Source: an uncultured Faecalibacterium sp.
GTDB lineage: Bacteria; Bacillota; Clostridia; Oscillospirales; Ruminococcaceae
Direction: 5' to 3'
NCBI GenBank assembly: GCA_934526125.1
Contig: CAKSZU010000019.1
Span: forward strand, 1-31,263
Length of the DNA stretch: 31,263 nt
In this document: one piece after another, positions 1 through 8,001 of the stretch
How positions within the stretch are numbered: the stretch's first letter is position 1
Layout: each line of letters opens with the position of its first letter
The notes under the pieces: model-generated
What the model saw: only the letters and a program-made list of their open reading frames with translations
Database searches by the model: none
What the model was told of the DNA's origin: nothing
Program-made: the position numbers and the translations under genes

Positions 1-219
<219 letters not shown>

Positions 220-250
220 GGCGTTTCTGCAATAATAAGGAATGCAGGGA

Positions 251-754
251 TCAGATCAGCTCTCCCCTGCTGCGGAGTTCTTCCATCCGCTTCACCACAG
301 CCGCCTCCACATTGGGAGTGACGAACTTGGAGATGCTGCTGCCGTAGCGGGCAGCCTCCTTCACGATGGTGGAAGAGAGGTAGCTCCACTTGATGCTGGT
401 GGCAAGGAACATCGTCTCAATGCCGGGCATCAGTGCGTGATTGGTCTGGGCCAGCTGGATCTCGTTTTCGAAATCCGTGACCGCCCGCAGCCCCCGCACC
501 ATGACGGAAGCGTGACGCTTCTTGGCGAACTCCACGGTCAGGCCGTCGAAGCTCTCCACCGTCACATTGGGGATGTCCTTGCAGCATTCCTGCAGCAGGG
601 CCACCCGCTCTTCCACGGTGAACAGAGGGTGCTTTGCGCTGTTGATCAGGACCGCCACGATCAGGTGGTCGTTGATCTTTGCAGCGCGCTTGATGATATC
701 GAGATGACCTTTGGTCACCGGATCAAAGGATCCCGGGTAAACTGCAGTCGCCAT
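251..754 (-). CDS. coaD: Phosphopantetheine adenylyltransferase
   Basis: This 167-residue protein has the usual length for bacterial CoaD. It shows the nucleotidyltransferase motif [10 protein letters not shown] near the N-terminus (residues 8-17), the [12 protein letters not shown] segment in the middle, and an SSTIVKE motif near residue 128. CoaD transfers AMP from ATP to 4'-phosphopantetheine to make dephospho-CoA, the penultimate step of coenzyme A synthesis in the cytoplasm. The start at 754 is set by an AAGGAGGAAC ribosome binding site at 761-770. The thiolase gene follows in the same direction after 92 bases, and a partial promoter there suggests separate expression. Placing a CoA-synthesis gene beside CoA-thioester enzymes makes metabolic sense, but the sequence shows no common control. 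Confidence 0.95.
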   Translation of the reverse strand: MATAVYPGSFDPVTKGHLDIIKRAAKINDHLIVAVLINSAKHPLFTVEERVALLQECCKDIPNVTVESFDGLTVEFAKKRHASVMVRGLRAVTDFENEIQLAQTNHALMPGIETMFLATSIKWSYLSSTIVKEAARYGSSISKFVTPNVEAAVVKRMEELRSRGELI

Positions 755-1055
755 CGGCTGGTTCCTCCTTGAGCGCTGTGAAAAGCGCGTTTTGGTCGGG
801 CCATGATAGCACTTTCCAGATCGAGATGAGCAGGAACCGCATGACGCTGCGATCTATCGTTAATTTTTAGACAATCACTTGGATACTTCTGCGCTGCATC
901 CTGCTACGTTATAAGTAAACCACATCGTCAAAATTTTATCAAGACTTTTTCTAAAAAATTTATTTTTCATGCACCAAAGAATTCGGCTGAAAAGCTAAGA
1001 ATTTTAGTCATTTTGCATTACGGTCCGATTTTTCCGTAGAAAGTTGCCGAAAGTA

Positions 1056-1084
1056 TTGATTCCTCGGTTTGTTAATGATATAAC
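1056..1084 (+). promoter_or_regulatory. but promoter with extended -10
   Basis: TTGATT (1056-1061) is followed after 17 bases by TATAAC (1079-1084), with a TG dinucleotide at 1076-1077 giving an extended -10. The predicted start near 1091 leaves a leader of about 46 bases. A 15-base dyad, GGAATT-TAC-AATTCC (1091-1105), sits right at the predicted transcription start. The rest of the 380-base divergent region (755-1055) is AT-rich with no convincing gene. It holds a coaD-leader hairpin, GCGCT/AGCGC (773-788), and a dyad TACGG-N10-CCGTA (1019-1038). Confidence 0.7.
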
Positions 1085-1086
1085 TA
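1069..1086 (+). promoter_or_regulatory. Rex-like operator overlapping the but -10
   Basis: The bases TTGTTAA-TGAT-ATAACTA match the clostridial Rex consensus TTGTTAA-N4-TTAACAA at 12 of 14 fixed positions. The site covers the extended -10 completely, a position expected for repression. Rex is a repressor that senses the NADH/NAD+ ratio and is known to control fermentation and butyrate genes in Clostridia. That Rex acts here is inferred from sequence match and position only; no rex gene is in the window. Confidence 0.5.
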
Positions 1087-1136
1087 AGTTGGAATTTACA
1101 ATTCCTTCATGCTATTGTAAGAGAGGATGGTTTATA

Positions 1137-2483
1137 ATGGATTTTACGGAACTGTATGCGCAGAAGAAAATGACCGCTGAGCAGGCTGCTGCTCTGGTAA
1201 AGAGCGGTGACTGGGTGGACTACGGCTGGGCCGTCAACACCCCGGTTGCCGTAGACGCCGCCATCGCCAAGCGCCTGCCCGAACTGGAGGATGTCAACTT
1301 CCGGGGCGGCATCCTGATGTGGGTGCCCGCGATCTTCCAGATCGACGACCCCGCTGCTCACATGACCTGGAACAGCTGGCACATGGGCGGCATTGAGCGC
1401 AAGGCCATTGCACAGGGCTTTTCCTTCTACTCCCCCATCCGCTACTCGGAGCTGCCGCGCTACTACCGCGACAGCAAGGACCCCGTGGATGTGGCAGTGT
1501 TCCAGGTGACCCCCATGGACGAGCACGGCTATTTCAACTTCGGCCCCTCTGCTTCGCATCTGGGTGCCGTCTGTGAGAAGGCCAGGAAGATCATCGTCGA
1601 GGTCAACAAGAATATGCCCCGCTGCCTGGGCGGCACCGAGAACTGGGTGCATATCTCCCAGGTGGCCGGTGTCGTGGAGGGCGACAACCCGCCCATCGGC
1701 CAGATGGCTGCCCCCGGCGCCGCTACCGAGGTCGATCTGAAGGTGGCAAACCTGATCGTGCCCCAGATCCCCAACGGTGCCTGCCTGCAGCTGGGCATCG
1801 GCGGTATGCCCAACGCCATTGGCAACCTGATCGCCCAGAGCGACCTGAAGGATCTGGGTGTCCATACCGAGATGTATGTGGACGCCTTTGTGGACATTGC
1901 CAAAGCCGGCAAGATCACCGGCCGCCACAAGAATCTGGACAAGGGCCGTCAGGTCTACGCCTTCGGTGCCGGCACCCAGAAGATGTACGATTACCTCGAC
2001 AACAACCCGGAGTGCATGGCAGCCCCCGTGGAGTACACCAACGACATCCGCAGCATCTCGGCCATCGACAACTTCATCTCCATCAACAATGCGGTCGATA
2101 TCGACCTGTTCGGTCAGGTCAACGCCGAGAGTGCCGGTGTCAAGCACATCTCCGGTGCAGGCGGTCAGCTGGACTTCGTTCTGGGCGCATACCTTTCCAA
2201 CGGCGGCAAGAGCTTCATCTGCCTGTCCTCTACCTTTATGAATAAAAAGACCGGCAAGGTGGAAAGCCGCATCCGCCCCACGCTGGAGACCGGCAGCATC
2301 GTCACCGATACCCGTGCCAACATCCACTATCTGTGTACCGAGTACGGCTGCGTGAACCTGAAGGGTCTGACCAGCTGGGAAAAGGCAGAAGCTCTGATCA
2401 GCGTCGCCCACCCCGATTTCCGGGAGGAGCTGATCGCCGAAGCCGAAAAGCTGCACATCTGGCGCAGGAGCAACAAACGATAA
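1137..2483 (+). CDS. but: Butyryl-CoA:acetate CoA-transferase
   Basis: The 448-residue product is the size of the characterised butyryl-CoA CoA-transferases of gut butyrate producers, and its N-terminus ([18 protein letters not shown]) is the form I recognise from Faecalibacterium. It moves CoA from butyryl-CoA to acetate, releasing butyrate and making acetyl-CoA, the last step of butyrate formation. The [10 protein letters not shown] glycine-rich segment and an HTEMYVDA motif are present; the Glu of HTEM, about residue 245, should be the catalytic glutamate that carries the CoA thioester. The start at 1137 has a GAGAGGA ribosome binding site at 1121-1127. An in-frame ATG at 1044 lies upstream of the promoter elements and is rejected. 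No terminator separates it from the next gene, so the two may be co-transcribed. Confidence 0.95.
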   Translation: MDFTELYAQKKMTAEQAAALVKSGDWVDYGWAVNTPVAVDAAIAKRLPELEDVNFRGGILMWVPAIFQIDDPAAHMTWNSWHMGGIERKAIAQGFSFYSPIRYSELPRYYRDSKDPVDVAVFQVTPMDEHGYFNFGPSASHLGAVCEKARKIIVEVNKNMPRCLGGTENWVHISQVAGVVEGDNPPIGQMAAPGAATEVDLKVANLIVPQIPNGACLQLGIGGMPNAIGNLIAQSDLKDLGVHTEMYVDAFVDIAKAGKITGRHKNLDKGRQVYAFGAGTQKMYDYLDNNPECMAAPVEYTNDIRSISAIDNFISINNAVDIDLFGQVNAESAGVKHISGAGGQLDFVLGAYLSNGGKSFICLSSTFMNKKTGKVESRIRPTLETGSIVTDTRANIHYLCTEYGCVNLKGLTSWEKAEALISVAHPDFREELIAEAEKLHIWRRSNKR

Positions 2484-2490
2484 AATGTGC

Positions 2491-2522
2491 CGCGGGTAAT
2501 TCCTGCTGCCCGCGACAGGAAT
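2491..2522 (+). other. Two overlapping, mutually exclusive dyads between but and the next gene
   Basis: CGCGGG (2491-2496) can pair with CCCGCG (2509-2514), and ATTCCTG (2499-2505) can pair with CAGGAAT (2516-2522). The two stems interleave and cannot form together. The second ends just before the GGAG ribosome binding site (2523-2526) of the downstream gene. No T-run follows, so this is not an ordinary terminator. Confidence 0.4.
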
Positions 2523-2535
2523 GGAGTCTGTTCGC

Positions 2536-3747
2536 ATGATGGACAAAAAACCGCATATCAAGCCCTATCTCTACGGAATGTTCGCAGGCTTTGGCGCGAT
2601 CAGCCTGAGCATCGTCTTCTTTTTCCTGATCTACCGGTTCCAGGGCTTCGGGGACGCTCTCTCGACTCTGACCGGCATCCTGATGCCCTTCATCTACGGC
2701 GGCGTCATCGCCTACCTGCTCAAACCGGTGTGCAACTGGCTGGAGGATTTTCTCCGCCGGATGTTCCCCGAAAAGATGCACGGCTTCGCCAATATGCTGG
2801 CGGTGGCCCTGACCATCCTGTTCGGGCTGCTGGTAGTCTACGCCCTGTTCATGATGATCGTGCCCCAGCTGGTCACCAGCATCACCACCCTGTACTACAC
2901 CGCACGGGACAACATCAACCAGTTCGTGGAATGGGCCTCGCAGCAGGAGATCATTGCCAGCAACGAAGAGCTGCTGAACTTTATTGAAACCACCTATAAC
3001 AAGCTCCAGACCGGTCTGGACGGCTGGGTTCGGAACACCCTGTTCCCCTCCATGCAGAGCCTGCTCAGCGGTGCGGCCGTGGGTGTGGTCAATGTGGTGA
3101 CCTTCCTGAAGAATGTGGTCATCGGCCTCATCGTCTCGGTGTATCTGCTGGCCAGCCGGAAAAAGTTCGGGCAGCAGGGCAAGCTGATCCTTTACAGTCT
3201 GGTCAAGCCCCGGTGGGCTGACCTCATCATGGAAGAGATCCGCTATGCCGACCGGATGTTCGGCGGGTTCATCAACGGCAAGATCCTGGATTCCGCTATC
3301 ATCGGCGTGCTGTGTTATATCTTCTGCCTGATCTTCAAGTTCCCCAGCGCCCTGCTGGTGTCGGTCATCATCGGCGTCACCAACGTCATCCCCTTCTTCG
3401 GTCCCTTTATCGGTGCCGTCCCTGCCACCCTGCTGATCCTGATCCAGGACCCCATCAAGGCGCTCTGGTTCATCCTCTTCGTGCTGGTACTCCAGCAGGT
3501 GGACGGCAACATCATCGGACCCAAGATCCTGGGCAACACCACCGGCCTTTCCAGTTTCTGGGTGCTGTTCGCCATCCTGCTGTTCGGCGGCCTGTGGGGC
3601 TTTGTGGGCATGATCATCGGCGTCCCGCTCTTTGCGGTCATCTACGATGTCATCAAGAAGCTGGTGTTCCACGGCCTGAATCGCAACGATGAATCCGGCA
3701 TGGTGAACCTCTACCACGATGCCTTCGGTGACCCGGAGGACGAGTGA
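2536..3747 (+). CDS. AI-2E family (PerM/YdbI-type) membrane transporter
   Basis: This is a 403-residue polytopic membrane protein with the AI-2E transporter layout. Two N-terminal helices (about residues 12-55) are followed by a helix near 85-110, a long soluble section (about 110-190), then four or five C-terminal helices. Family features include GGVIAYLLKP early, a NVIPFFGPFIGAVPA segment near residues 280-295, and QQVDGNIIGPKILG near residues 320-333. Members export small molecules or ions; some move autoinducer-2, others act in Na+/H+ exchange, so the substrate is unknown. The start at 2536 is chosen because GGAG at 2523-2526 is correctly spaced; the in-frame ATG at 2521 lacks a ribosome binding site. 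It follows but by 52 bases without a terminator, and a strong terminator lies downstream. Confidence 0.85.
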   Translation: MMDKKPHIKPYLYGMFAGFGAISLSIVFFFLIYRFQGFGDALSTLTGILMPFIYGGVIAYLLKPVCNWLEDFLRRMFPEKMHGFANMLAVALTILFGLLVVYALFMMIVPQLVTSITTLYYTARDNINQFVEWASQQEIIASNEELLNFIETTYNKLQTGLDGWVRNTLFPSMQSLLSGAAVGVVNVVTFLKNVVIGLIVSVYLLASRKKFGQQGKLILYSLVKPRWADLIMEEIRYADRMFGGFINGKILDSAIIGVLCYIFCLIFKFPSALLVSVIIGVTNVIPFFGPFIGAVPATLLILIQDPIKALWFILFVLVLQQVDGNIIGPKILGNTTGLSSFWVLFAILLFGGLWGFVGMIIGVPLFAVIYDVIKKLVFHGLNRNDESGMVNLYHDAFGDPEDE

Positions 3748-3770
3748 TCCCACCGGAAAATATCGACCCA

Positions 3771-3805
3771 ACGGCCCTGTCTCCTGCGGGAGGCGGGGCC
3801 GTTTT
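3771..3805 (+). terminator. Intrinsic terminator after the AI-2E family gene
   Basis: ACGGCCC (3771-3777) pairs with GGGCCGT (3796-3802), followed directly by a T-run (3802-3806). It lies 24 bases after the stop codon. Confidence 0.85.
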
Positions 3806-3819
3806 TGAAAGGAGCTTTC

Positions 3820-3903
3820 ATGAAAGTGATCCTGAGCCGCAAGGGCTTTGATTCCCAGAATGGCGGCATTGCCCCCGGAGATATTTTCCTCTTGCCTTTG
3901 TAA
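3820..3903 (+). pseudogene. 27-codon remnant resembling the N-terminus of an Nmad3-type protein
   Basis: A good ribosome binding site (AAAGGAG, 3808-3814) precedes ATG at 3820. The reading frame begins MKVILSRKGFDSQNGG, which I recognise as the conserved start of the nucleotide-modification-associated domain 3 (Nmad3) family, full-length members being several hundred residues. After GGIA the frame goes on with PGDIFLLPL and stops at 3901. The family usually has a PDG...LPIP element near this place, so the fragment looks like a gene start with a small internal deletion and an early stop. A terminator hairpin begins six bases after the stop. It could also be a very small functional peptide. The family match is from memory. 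Confidence 0.55.
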
Positions 3904-3908
3904 ACAGA

Positions 3909-3953
3909 ACACCCCCTTCCCGGCGCTGTCTCGGCGCTTGAGGAAGGGGGTGT
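3909..3953. terminator. Long-stem hairpin between convergent transcripts
   Basis: ACACCCCCTTCC (3909-3920) pairs perfectly with GGAAGGGGGTGT (3942-3953). T-rich sequence follows on both strands (CCTTGTT on plus; TCTGTTT on minus). It can end both the remnant transcript at 3903 and the radical SAM gene that stops at 3984. Confidence 0.75.
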
Positions 3954-3983
3954 CCTTGTTATACGGACTGCCGCATCGGGCAA

Positions 3984-5408
3984 TTACTGCTGATCCGGCT
4001 TCCAATCCTTATAATTTTCATAGCGGCTCTCGCGGATCTTGGTGTGGGACCAGATCTCATCGGCCGCAGGCTGCCAGTTGGCGGCGTAGGCCTTGCACTT
4101 GTCGCAGAGGTGGTCAACGCTCTCGGGGCTCTGGAGATCGGTGCTGTGGGCACCGGTCTCGTGGACCATCTTCCGCAGCAGCTCGGGGTTCTCCAGCATG
4201 GGGCAGGGACGCAGATGGTTCTTATTGAAGGGCTGGCCGTTGTGGTAAGCCATGAACAGCGGGCTGCGCAGGATCTCCAGAATGCTGCTGTCGTGGATGT
4301 TGGCATTGGAGGAGTGGATGAACACGCAGGGCTCTGCGTCGCCTGCGGAGTTGATGTGGAAGTAGTTGCGGCCGCCGGCAATGCAGCCGCCCACAAACTC
4401 GCCGTCGTTCTGGAAGTCCATGGGGTAGAACGGGATATCGCACTCCTCGCTGCGCAGGTAGCGGATGCGCTGGATCATGTACTTGCGCTGCTCCGGGGTG
4501 GGCATCAGCTCGGGAGCTGCCTCGTTGCCCACGGGCATGTAATGGAAGTAGAAGCCGAAGTGTGCGCCCTTGTCGCAGAGGAAACGCATGAAGTCGTCGT
4601 TGGTGACGGCCTCGATGTTGTCGCGGGTGTAGCAGATGGAGGTGCCGAACAGGATGCCGTGTTCCTTGAGCAGGTCCATGGCGCGCATAACGGCAGCATA
4701 GTGGCCCTCGCCGCGGCGGGCATCGTTGGTCTCCGGGGTGCCCTCGATGGACAGCATGAAGGCGATATTGCCCAGCCGGACGACCTCTTTGCAGAAGGGC
4801 TCGTCGATCAGGGTGGAGTTGGTGTAGATGGCAAATTCCACATCGTTGTGCTTCTCGGCCAGCTTCAGGATATCGGCCTTGCGCACCAGCGGCTCGCCGC
4901 CGGTCAGCATATACAGGTAGATGCCCAGCTCCTTGCCCTGCGTGATGATCTTATCCATGTCCTCAAAGCTCAGGTTGTTCTTGTGGCCGTACTCACCGGC
5001 CCAGCAGCCCACGCAGTGCATATTGCAGGCGGAGGTGGGGTCGAACAGGATCAGCCAGGGAATGTTGCACTGATACTTGACGCGGTTCTCACGGATGGTC
5101 TTGGTGCCCCGGAAGAAAGCCTCATAGCCCAGGTTCAGGGCCGTGGTGCGGGCCACATTGGGGTCCAGCTGATCCAGCATGCAGTTGAGCAGCTTGGACC
5201 ACTTGCTGTCGGGGTCGGTCACGGTCGCACGGGCGTGTTCGTAGGTCTCCTCGCTGAAGGAATCGCCGTAGAACTGCTTTGCAATGTCCACCAGCTGACC
5301 AAACGCCTTCTCCCGGTCCTTGTTGACGTGGGAAAGAACGATATCTGCAGTCTTGCCCAGTGCAGCACGCTGCATTTTGTGCGTCAGAGAATCAAATGCG
5401 GTATTCAT
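3984..5408 (-). CDS. Radical SAM protein with SPASM-like C-terminal cysteines
   Basis: The 474-residue product has a helical N-terminal extension of about 120 residues, then the radical SAM cluster motif CNMHCVGC (Cys about 128, 132, 135), then the GGEP motif (MLTGGEPL). C-terminal cysteines (GCIAGG, EPCVF, RPCPM, CDKC) suggest an auxiliary iron-sulfur cluster as in SPASM/Twitch proteins. Such enzymes cleave S-adenosylmethionine to a radical that modifies peptides, lipids or cofactors; the substrate here is unknown. No small precursor-peptide gene is visible beside it. It overlaps the oleate-hydratase-like gene by 17 bases and its GGAGG ribosome binding site lies inside that gene, so the two are translationally coupled. 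The start at 5408 is preferred over 5423 because that GGAGG is correctly spaced for it. Confidence 0.85.
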   Translation of the reverse strand: MNTAFDSLTHKMQRAALGKTADIVLSHVNKDREKAFGQLVDIAKQFYGDSFSEETYEHARATVTDPDSKWSKLLNCMLDQLDPNVARTTALNLGYEAFFRGTKTIRENRVKYQCNIPWLILFDPTSACNMHCVGCWAGEYGHKNNLSFEDMDKIITQGKELGIYLYMLTGGEPLVRKADILKLAEKHNDVEFAIYTNSTLIDEPFCKEVVRLGNIAFMLSIEGTPETNDARRGEGHYAAVMRAMDLLKEHGILFGTSICYTRDNIEAVTNDDFMRFLCDKGAHFGFYFHYMPVGNEAAPELMPTPEQRKYMIQRIRYLRSEECDIPFYPMDFQNDGEFVGGCIAGGRNYFHINSAGDAEPCVFIHSSNANIHDSSILEILRSPLFMAYHNGQPFNKNHLRPCPMLENPELLRKMVHETGAHSTDLQSPESVDHLCDKCKAYAANWQPAADEIWSHTKIRESRYENYKDWKPDQQ

Positions 5409-7110
5409 TGTTGTTTCCTCCATAACTCAATAAATTTGCGATCTTTCCGGGCAGCTCGAACCCAAGGTCGCTCAGGGGCCTGCCGTCCCGCAGCTGCGCT
5501 GCGGCAAACAGCAGATCCCGGATATCGTAGGTACTGCCCCAGACCTCCGGAACGCCGCGGTCCACCCCCAGCAGGGTGTAGACGGCTTCCATGCCGGTCC
5601 GCATCGAATACTCGATGGTTCCGGCCGTCTCCCGGGGGGTCTCGGCGAACTGGCCCAGAAAGGCGAAGTTCACCGCGCCCTCCGGAACCACTTCCGGCCG
5701 GTCCCCCTTCCGGCGGGGCATCAGGGCGGCTGTGGCATAGGGCATCATCATCGGCACGGTGTTGGCACCATGCTCGGCAAGATCCTCGATCCGGTTTTCC
5801 GGAACCCCCAGATGGTACAGCCACTCCATGCAGATCTCCTTGCCGGTGCATTCCTGCATGGGTTTGTCGATGTAGTCGCCGGGCCGGTCTCCGGAGCGGC
5901 CGCAGAGCCAGCCGATCCACTGCCCTTTCGGCTGATTGCGGAACAGCGGCTGTTTCCGGAAGGCCCAGCAGATCTGCCAGCCCGAATCCCGGACCGTCAC
6001 GACACGGCCCACCGGATTCGGCGAAAGGACGTTTTCAAGATAAGGCAGGATGCGTTCATCCCGTGTGGCAATGGTGGCGCTGACCTCCCGCGTCTGGTCC
6101 GGAGAGGCGCAGAAGCATTCCGGCCGTCCGAAGGCTGCGTCCTGTGCGGCGATCCGCTGCCAGAGCGTCCAGCTGCCGGACCGGAGCGCCGGGTTGTAAT
6201 CCGGCGGCTGATCCTGGGAGCCGATGGAGGTGTTTTCCATGCTCCCGCCGCCGGCAATAAAGACCAGATCGTTCTCGGTCAGATCGACCCGCTCCTCCTG
6301 ACCGTCCGCCAGCAGGCAGATGGTCTTTGCCTGCTTTCTGCCGTTGTTCTGCTCAAACTCTATGTTTGTGACCCGGGTATTATAATGGAAGCGGACCCCA
6401 TGGTTTTCGAGGTACCGCACCATGGGCAGGATCAGGGATTCGTACGGATTATACTTTGTGAAGCAGATCCCCCGAAACATTCCGGCCTGATGAAGATTCC
6501 GTTTCAGGCTGCGTTTCAGCTCCAGCGCACTGTGCCACGGCTCAAACGTGAACTGTGCGCTCCAGCAGAACCAGAACTCCGACCGAAGGACTTCCGCATC
6601 CAGGACATCGGAGATCTTCCGGTCGGAAAGCTGTTCATCCGGTGTAAAGAAGAGCCGGACAAGCTCCCGGCGGCCTTTTTCGGACAGGGCGGCCATCCTG
6701 CGGTTGTGTACGTCCTGTGAGCGGTCTGCCGTCACCAGACAGAAGGAGCCGCCGGCTTCCGCCCTGTTCAGGCGGCAGCACTCTTCCAGCACGCTGACGT
6801 CCTCATCCTCAAGGGACGGGATCGAATGCAGCAGATCCCACATGACTTCGGAATGCTCATCCAGTGCCCGGATGCCGCGCATCACATAGCCGATGCCCGG
6901 ATACTGGTATCCGTCGGATGCGCCGCCGGGAAGCGGCTTCTGTTCGAAGAGGTGGACCCGCTCCCCTTTCATCTGCCCGTCCCGGACCAGATAGCAGGCC
7001 GCCGACAGGGCCGAAAGGCCGGTGCCGACCAGATAGGCCGACTTCCGTTCCACGCCGGATGGTTTTTTCGGGTGCGCAAATGCTTCATAGTTTCCGCTGG
7101 AATAATACAT
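5392..7110 (-). CDS. Oleate hydratase (MCRA) family FAD protein with altered catalytic residues
   Basis: The 572-residue product matches oleate hydratases over its length: N-terminus MYYSSGNYEAFAHPKKP, FAD-binding GTGLSALSAACYL (residues 29-41), PGGASDG (61-67), MWDLLHSIPSLE (90-101) and KYNPYESLILP (219-229). The family adds water to the cis-9 double bond of oleate to give 10-hydroxystearate, using FAD structurally. However, the conserved RGGREM loop reads RGIRAL (78-83), so the catalytic Glu82 (S. aureus OhyA numbering) is Ala, and the position of Tyr201 is Ser in an ungapped comparison. The usual TNGS motif is replaced by AGGGS. It is probably not an ordinary hydratase. The start has a GGAGGG ribosome binding site. 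It overlaps the radical SAM gene and follows a TetR gene. Family assignment is firm; function is open. Confidence 0.85.
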   Translation of the reverse strand: MYYSSGNYEAFAHPKKPSGVERKSAYLVGTGLSALSAACYLVRDGQMKGERVHLFEQKPLPGGASDGYQYPGIGYVMRGIRALDEHSEVMWDLLHSIPSLEDEDVSVLEECCRLNRAEAGGSFCLVTADRSQDVHNRRMAALSEKGRRELVRLFFTPDEQLSDRKISDVLDAEVLRSEFWFCWSAQFTFEPWHSALELKRSLKRNLHQAGMFRGICFTKYNPYESLILPMVRYLENHGVRFHYNTRVTNIEFEQNNGRKQAKTICLLADGQEERVDLTENDLVFIAGGGSMENTSIGSQDQPPDYNPALRSGSWTLWQRIAAQDAAFGRPECFCASPDQTREVSATIATRDERILPYLENVLSPNPVGRVVTVRDSGWQICWAFRKQPLFRNQPKGQWIGWLCGRSGDRPGDYIDKPMQECTGKEICMEWLYHLGVPENRIEDLAEHGANTVPMMMPYATAALMPRRKGDRPEVVPEGAVNFAFLGQFAETPRETAGTIEYSMRTGMEAVYTLLGVDRGVPEVWGSTYDIRDLLFAAAQLRDGRPLSDLGFELPGKIANLLSYGGNNNEYRI

Positions 7111-7165
7111 TTGTTATTCCCTCCGTTTACTGTGGATTCCAGGCTTACCGCCTTTCATTTTGCGC

Positions 7166-7190
7166 TGATAATACTGTATCATTCTGTCAA
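7166..7190 (-). promoter_or_regulatory. Promoter/operator region of the oleate-hydratase-like operon
   Basis: A perfect -35 hexamer TTGACA lies on the minus strand (7185-7190). Just downstream is a dyad, TGATA-N6-TATCA (7166-7181), 16 bases long and typical in size for a TetR operator. The exact -10 is uncertain: TATTAT and TATCAG within the dyad are both off the ideal spacing. A dyad in this core region would allow a regulator to block transcription. The TetR gene upstream is the obvious candidate. Confidence 0.5.
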
Positions 7191-7208
7191 ACGGAAGACC
7201 ATAAACAG

Positions 7209-7242
7209 AAAAAGCACCGTGATAGAAAACCTATCACAGTGC
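7209..7242 (-). terminator. Terminator of the TetR gene
   Basis: On the minus strand GCACTGTGATAG (7242-7231) pairs with CTATCACGGTGC (7225-7214), including one G-U pair, with a 5-base loop and a T-run at 7213-7209. It separates the TetR transcript from the oleate-hydratase-like operon. Confidence 0.85.
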
Positions 7243-7261
7243 CATGAATGATAAAACCCCG

Positions 7262-7852
7262 TCAATCGTCCCGCTCACAAGCGCTGCGGTCGGTCCGGAA
7301 CCGGTTCAGCGCCCGCTGGAAATCGCCGTGGAGCAGGGTGTTCAGCCGCTCGGTCATCCGGGCAGGGTCCTCCTTCATGTCCTTGCGGATCCACTCCAGC
7401 GACATGCCCACCAGTGCATACTTGTAAAAATCCACGATGAACTGCTTGTCGGCGTCCTGCACCGGCAGATCCTTTGCCCCCCGGTCAATGAACTCGTGCA
7501 GCATGGGGTCCAGCAGTTTGTATAAGTACTGCTCCACCTGTTCCCGGCTCATGGAGCGGTAGACGTTCATCACCAGGACCTTGTTCTCCTGCACCTGACG
7601 CAGGATGTCCAGAAAAGCCTCCGTCCAGGTCTCGAAGGTCCGTTTGCCTTCGATCGCCTTGGCGGCGTCCTCCATCATGATCCAGTCCACCAGATCGTAG
7701 ATGTCCTTGAAGTGATAATAGAAGGTCATGCGGTTCACGCCGCAGTCCTCAGTGATATCGTTGATCGTGATCTTATTCAACGGTTTCTGCAGCAGAAGCT
7801 TCTTCAGCGAGGCTTCCAGTGCTCTCTTGGTTGTCTGTGACACAAAATCCAT
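7262..7852 (-). CDS. TetR/AcrR family transcriptional regulator (DhaS-like)
   Basis: The 196-residue protein has an N-terminal TetR helix-turn-helix (about residues 5-50) with the signature ITINDITEDCGVNRMTFYYHFKD, followed by an all-helical ligand domain of the kind seen in DhaS-like regulators. TetR proteins are dimeric repressors released by a small ligand. The gene lies directly upstream of the oleate-hydratase-like/radical SAM pair, in the same direction but with its own terminator, and a dyad at 7166-7181 is a likely target; the ligand might be a fatty acid, which is inference. Start choice: ATG at 7852 has AGGAAAGG immediately adjacent, which is too close. GTG at 7843 (V-S-Q-T-T-K) is better spaced and fits the usual family N-terminus, so the protein may be three residues shorter. 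Confidence 0.85.
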   Translation of the reverse strand: MDFVSQTTKRALEASLKKLLLQKPLNKITINDITEDCGVNRMTFYYHFKDIYDLVDWIMMEDAAKAIEGKRTFETWTEAFLDILRQVQENKVLVMNVYRSMSREQVEQYLYKLLDPMLHEFIDRGAKDLPVQDADKQFIVDFYKYALVGMSLEWIRKDMKEDPARMTERLNTLLHGDFQRALNRFRTDRSACERDD

Positions 7853-7911
7853 CCTTTCCTGGAAGAACTCCGACGAGGGGGACCCGGAAGAAATGAGAAT
7901 CTTTCCTTTCT

Positions 7912-7941
7912 ATAATACCGCATTCATGGGGTAATTTGCAA
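7912..7941 (-). promoter_or_regulatory. Promoter of the TetR gene
   Basis: On the minus strand TTGCAA (7936-7941) is followed after 18 bases by TATTAT (7912-7917), about 60 bases before the TetR start. It lies back to back with the proC promoter. Confidence 0.5.
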
Positions 7942-8001
7942 GCTCAAAATCCGTTGCCTTGACATTTTTTTACACGGTACACAAAATCCATTCCCCCGCT
8001 C

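Noticed and set aside
1044..1136. N-terminal extension of the CoA-transferase from ATG at 1044
   Set aside because: It covers the promoter and Rex-like site; the start at 1137 has a good ribosome binding site and matches the family N-terminus and length.
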